A stretch of DNA of 7,122 nt. Source: JBDTCS01 sp039923455. GTDB taxonomy: Bacteria; Bacteroidota; Ignavibacteria; Palsa-1295. A model generated the notes under the pieces. It was given only the letters and a program-made list of their open reading frames with translations, did no database searches and was not told the origin of the DNA. The DNA lies in the NCBI GenBank assembly GCA_039923455.1, contig JBDTCS010000029.1, forward strand, positions 1 through 7,122, read 5' to 3'. A program made the translations under genes and the position numbers. Shown here piece after piece: positions 6,196-7,122 of this stretch (the first letter of the stretch is position 1; every line of letters begins with the position of its first letter).

Positions 6196-6203
6196 CAAAG
6201 TTA
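6196..6203 (-). promoter_or_regulatory. Possible promoter -7 element for lgt operon
   Basis: TAACTTTG on the minus strand matches the Bacteroidota -7 consensus TAnnTTTG exactly and would give a leader of roughly 40 bases before the lgt ATG. No TTG at the expected -33 distance was found, so this is suggestive only. Confidence 0.35.
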
Positions 6204-6258
6204 CCGCTTCTGCTGAACGCTTTTTTCATGGGAAGAATCTCGCAAAACTCGCGGATCA

Positions 6259-6834
6259 TCAACGCACCAAAACTTCTTTCCCCAAGAGGAATCCGAGACC
6301 GAAGAACACAGCGGCGCGGAATTGTGGCTGACCGCCGACAAGGACTACTGCGGTCGAGGCCCCGTATTCAATTCCAAAATCCGAAAATCTTGTTGCGCGT
6401 AAACTGCCGAGCTTTATTCCCAGCCCGAATATTGGCTGCAATTCTCGATCCGAGTTTCGATCTTTTTCACCTCCGGCTATCGCCATCCAATCGAAGTATC
6501 CGCCGGTCGGGGCTTCGCTGGAAGCGTTGAACTGCCGAAGCGAAAAACTAACGAGCGCTTCTTGTCGATCGATATAAGGATAATAGCCACCCGCGATCGC
6601 GTAGCCTAAGTGAGCGGATTTGCGAAATGAAAATTCCGCACTTGCGCTGAAGACCAGATCAACATTGCCGTTCGGCACAATATCAAACATCGTATTGATC
6701 GGCGTAACCACAAACGCGCTGCTGTACTTCGTTTGAAATCCATCCAAAGTATTGGCTTGTGCTCGCGAGAGTCGCGGTACAAAACCTATTGCCGAAACGA
6801 GAACGATCAGGTACAAAAGTAAACTTGGGCGCAT
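6259..6834 (-). CDS. Secreted, probably outer-membrane beta-barrel-like protein of unknown function
   Basis: The ATG at 6832-6834 gives 191 residues starting directly with a signal peptide: a short basic start, hydrophobic LLLYLIVLVSAIGFV (5-19), then SRAQA with cleavage expected after residue 27. Longer in-frame starts (ATG at 6852, GTG at 6918) would put 6 to 28 hydrophilic and mixed residues ahead of it and are less likely. None has a Shine-Dalgarno. The mature part alternates polar and hydrophobic residues in likely strands (VDLVFSASAEFSF 58-70, HLGYAIAGGYYPY 75-87, EALVSFSLRQF 92-102, YFDWMAIAGGE 113-123, FGLGIKLGS 136-144, FGIEYGASTAVVLV 153-166, FRAAVFFGLGFLL 172-184) with Gly/Asn-rich turns, as in small outer-membrane barrels. 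The number of strands would suit an eight-strand barrel. It ends in VLVR and not in the usual aromatic residue. No specific family was recognised. Confidence 0.8.
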   Translation of the reverse strand: MRPSLLLYLIVLVSAIGFVPRLSRAQANTLDGFQTKYSSAFVVTPINTMFDIVPNGNVDLVFSASAEFSFRKSAHLGYAIAGGYYPYIDRQEALVSFSLRQFNASSEAPTGGYFDWMAIAGGEKDRNSDRELQPIFGLGIKLGSLRATRFSDFGIEYGASTAVVLVGGQPQFRAAVFFGLGFLLGKEVLVR

Positions 6835-6843
6835 ATTAATATG
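6832..6843. repeat. 12-bp palindrome overlapping a start codon
   Basis: CATATTAATATG is perfectly palindromic, and its left end is the complement of the start codon of the outer-membrane-type protein gene. It may be a binding site or a chance AT-rich palindrome. Confidence 0.5.
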
Positions 6844-6907
6844 ACACTTCATCGAGAAAAACAACTTACGGAATTGCCAAAGAAGTCCCAATGGGTCAAT
6901 AGGTACG

Positions 6908-6915
6908 TAGATTTG
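6908..6915 (+). promoter_or_regulatory. Possible promoter -7 element for the gene at the right edge
   Basis: TAGATTTG matches TAnnTTTG exactly and lies 46 bases before the GTG at 6962, leaving a leader of about 40 bases. No TTG was found at the proper -33 distance. Confidence 0.3.
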
Positions 6916-6961
6916 CACTAATCCTAAGACGAGAGTTGCAGTTAACGCTACGCAAAAGTTA

Positions 6962-7122
6962 GTGTCAGAAGAACAAAAACGGCTGAACCCGCTACAGATC
7001 CGGCTTATTCCGATCTGGCGAAAAATCGAAGCACGCCCCGGAATTGCGCTCGTCGTAATTCTATTTTTGACTGCGCTTCTTTGGATTGGCGTTTCTGCGG
7101 TTTCGTTTGCAACCGACGATTA
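6962..7122 (+). CDS. N-terminal part of a single-pass membrane-anchored protein (partial, runs off the right edge)
   Basis: From a GTG at 6962 the frame stays open to the window end, giving 53 residues. The frame is open back to 6911 but contains no other ATG, GTG or TTG start there, so GTG is the best choice; there is no evident Shine-Dalgarno. The first 27 residues are polar and basic (EEQKRLNPLQ, then IPIWRKIEARPG), followed by one hydrophobic segment at about 28-50 (IALVVILFLTALLWIGVSAV), after which the chain should enter the periplasm (ATDD). This fits a type II membrane anchor. Family and function cannot be told from this fragment. It is divergent from the leftward gene at 6259-6834, with 127 bases between. 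Confidence 0.6.
   Translation, partial: MSEEQKRLNPLQIRLIPIWRKIEARPGIALVVILFLTALLWIGVSAVSFATDD

Noticed and set aside
6161..6229. 22-codon minus-strand frame just ahead of lgt, beginning MKKAF
   Set aside because: It has no ribosome site, and the candidate lgt -7 element lies inside it. A leader peptide cannot be excluded but nothing supports it.
6165..6530. 121-codon plus-strand frame opposite the end of the beta-rich protein gene
   Set aside because: It is arginine-rich, lacks domains, and runs opposite a frame with signal peptide and strand pattern.
6841..6921. 26-codon plus-strand frame beginning inside the 12-bp palindrome
   Set aside because: No ribosome site, no recognisable features, and its end overlaps the candidate -7 element of the next gene.

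Overview
The window (7122 bases, roughly half G+C) looks like chromosomal DNA of a Bacteroidota/Chlorobiota-type bacterium, most like the Ignavibacteria/Kapabacteria side of the FCB group. The strongest clue is a type IX secretion (Por) C-terminal sorting domain on the protein at 3021-4649, with the characteristic 'NYPNPF...T.I.Y.LP' opening. Supporting clues are a Bacteroidota-style Lgt (GRIGCQLAGDGDYG) and two exact TAnnTTTG -7-like elements upstream of genes. This assignment is inferred from protein motifs, not from any marker RNA; no rRNA, tRNA, CRISPR array or mobile element was seen.

Layout, left to right. 1-387 (+) is the 3' end of a gene for a membrane protein with two transmembrane helices (SLATT-like, tentative). 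473-805 (-) is a small lipoprotein with a Thr/Asn/Pro linker and five clean heptads, followed on its own strand by a rho-independent terminator at 410-447. 806-1147 is a non-coding divergent region with two adjacent palindromes. 1148-2932 (+) encodes a DUF1800 protein and 3021-4649 (+) a DUF1501 protein. This is a familiar pair of twin-arginine-signal proteins, here with the T9SS sorting tail on the DUF1501 member only. A bidirectional hairpin terminator at 4705-4746 separates the pair from a compact leftward operon: lgt (5264-6148), a DUF836/glutaredoxin-like CxxC protein (4971-5258) and a 56-residue two-helix membrane protein (4796-4966). 6259-6834 (-) is a probable secreted or outer-membrane beta-rich protein, and 6962-7122 (+) is the start of a divergent gene encoding a membrane-anchored protein.

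How the genes fit together. Most products belong to the cell envelope. Lgt makes the diacylglyceryl modification that the 473-805 lipoprotein would need. The DUF1800/DUF1501 pair appears to be exported by Tat, and at least DUF1501 would then go to the cell surface through type IX secretion. The biochemical function of the DUF pair is not established, and nothing here defines a complete new system. The items most worth a second look are the combined Tat and T9SS signals, the tandem 14-bp dyad in the DUF1800-DUF1501 intergenic region, the Lpp-like heptad lipoprotein and the easily missed 56-residue protein in the lgt operon.
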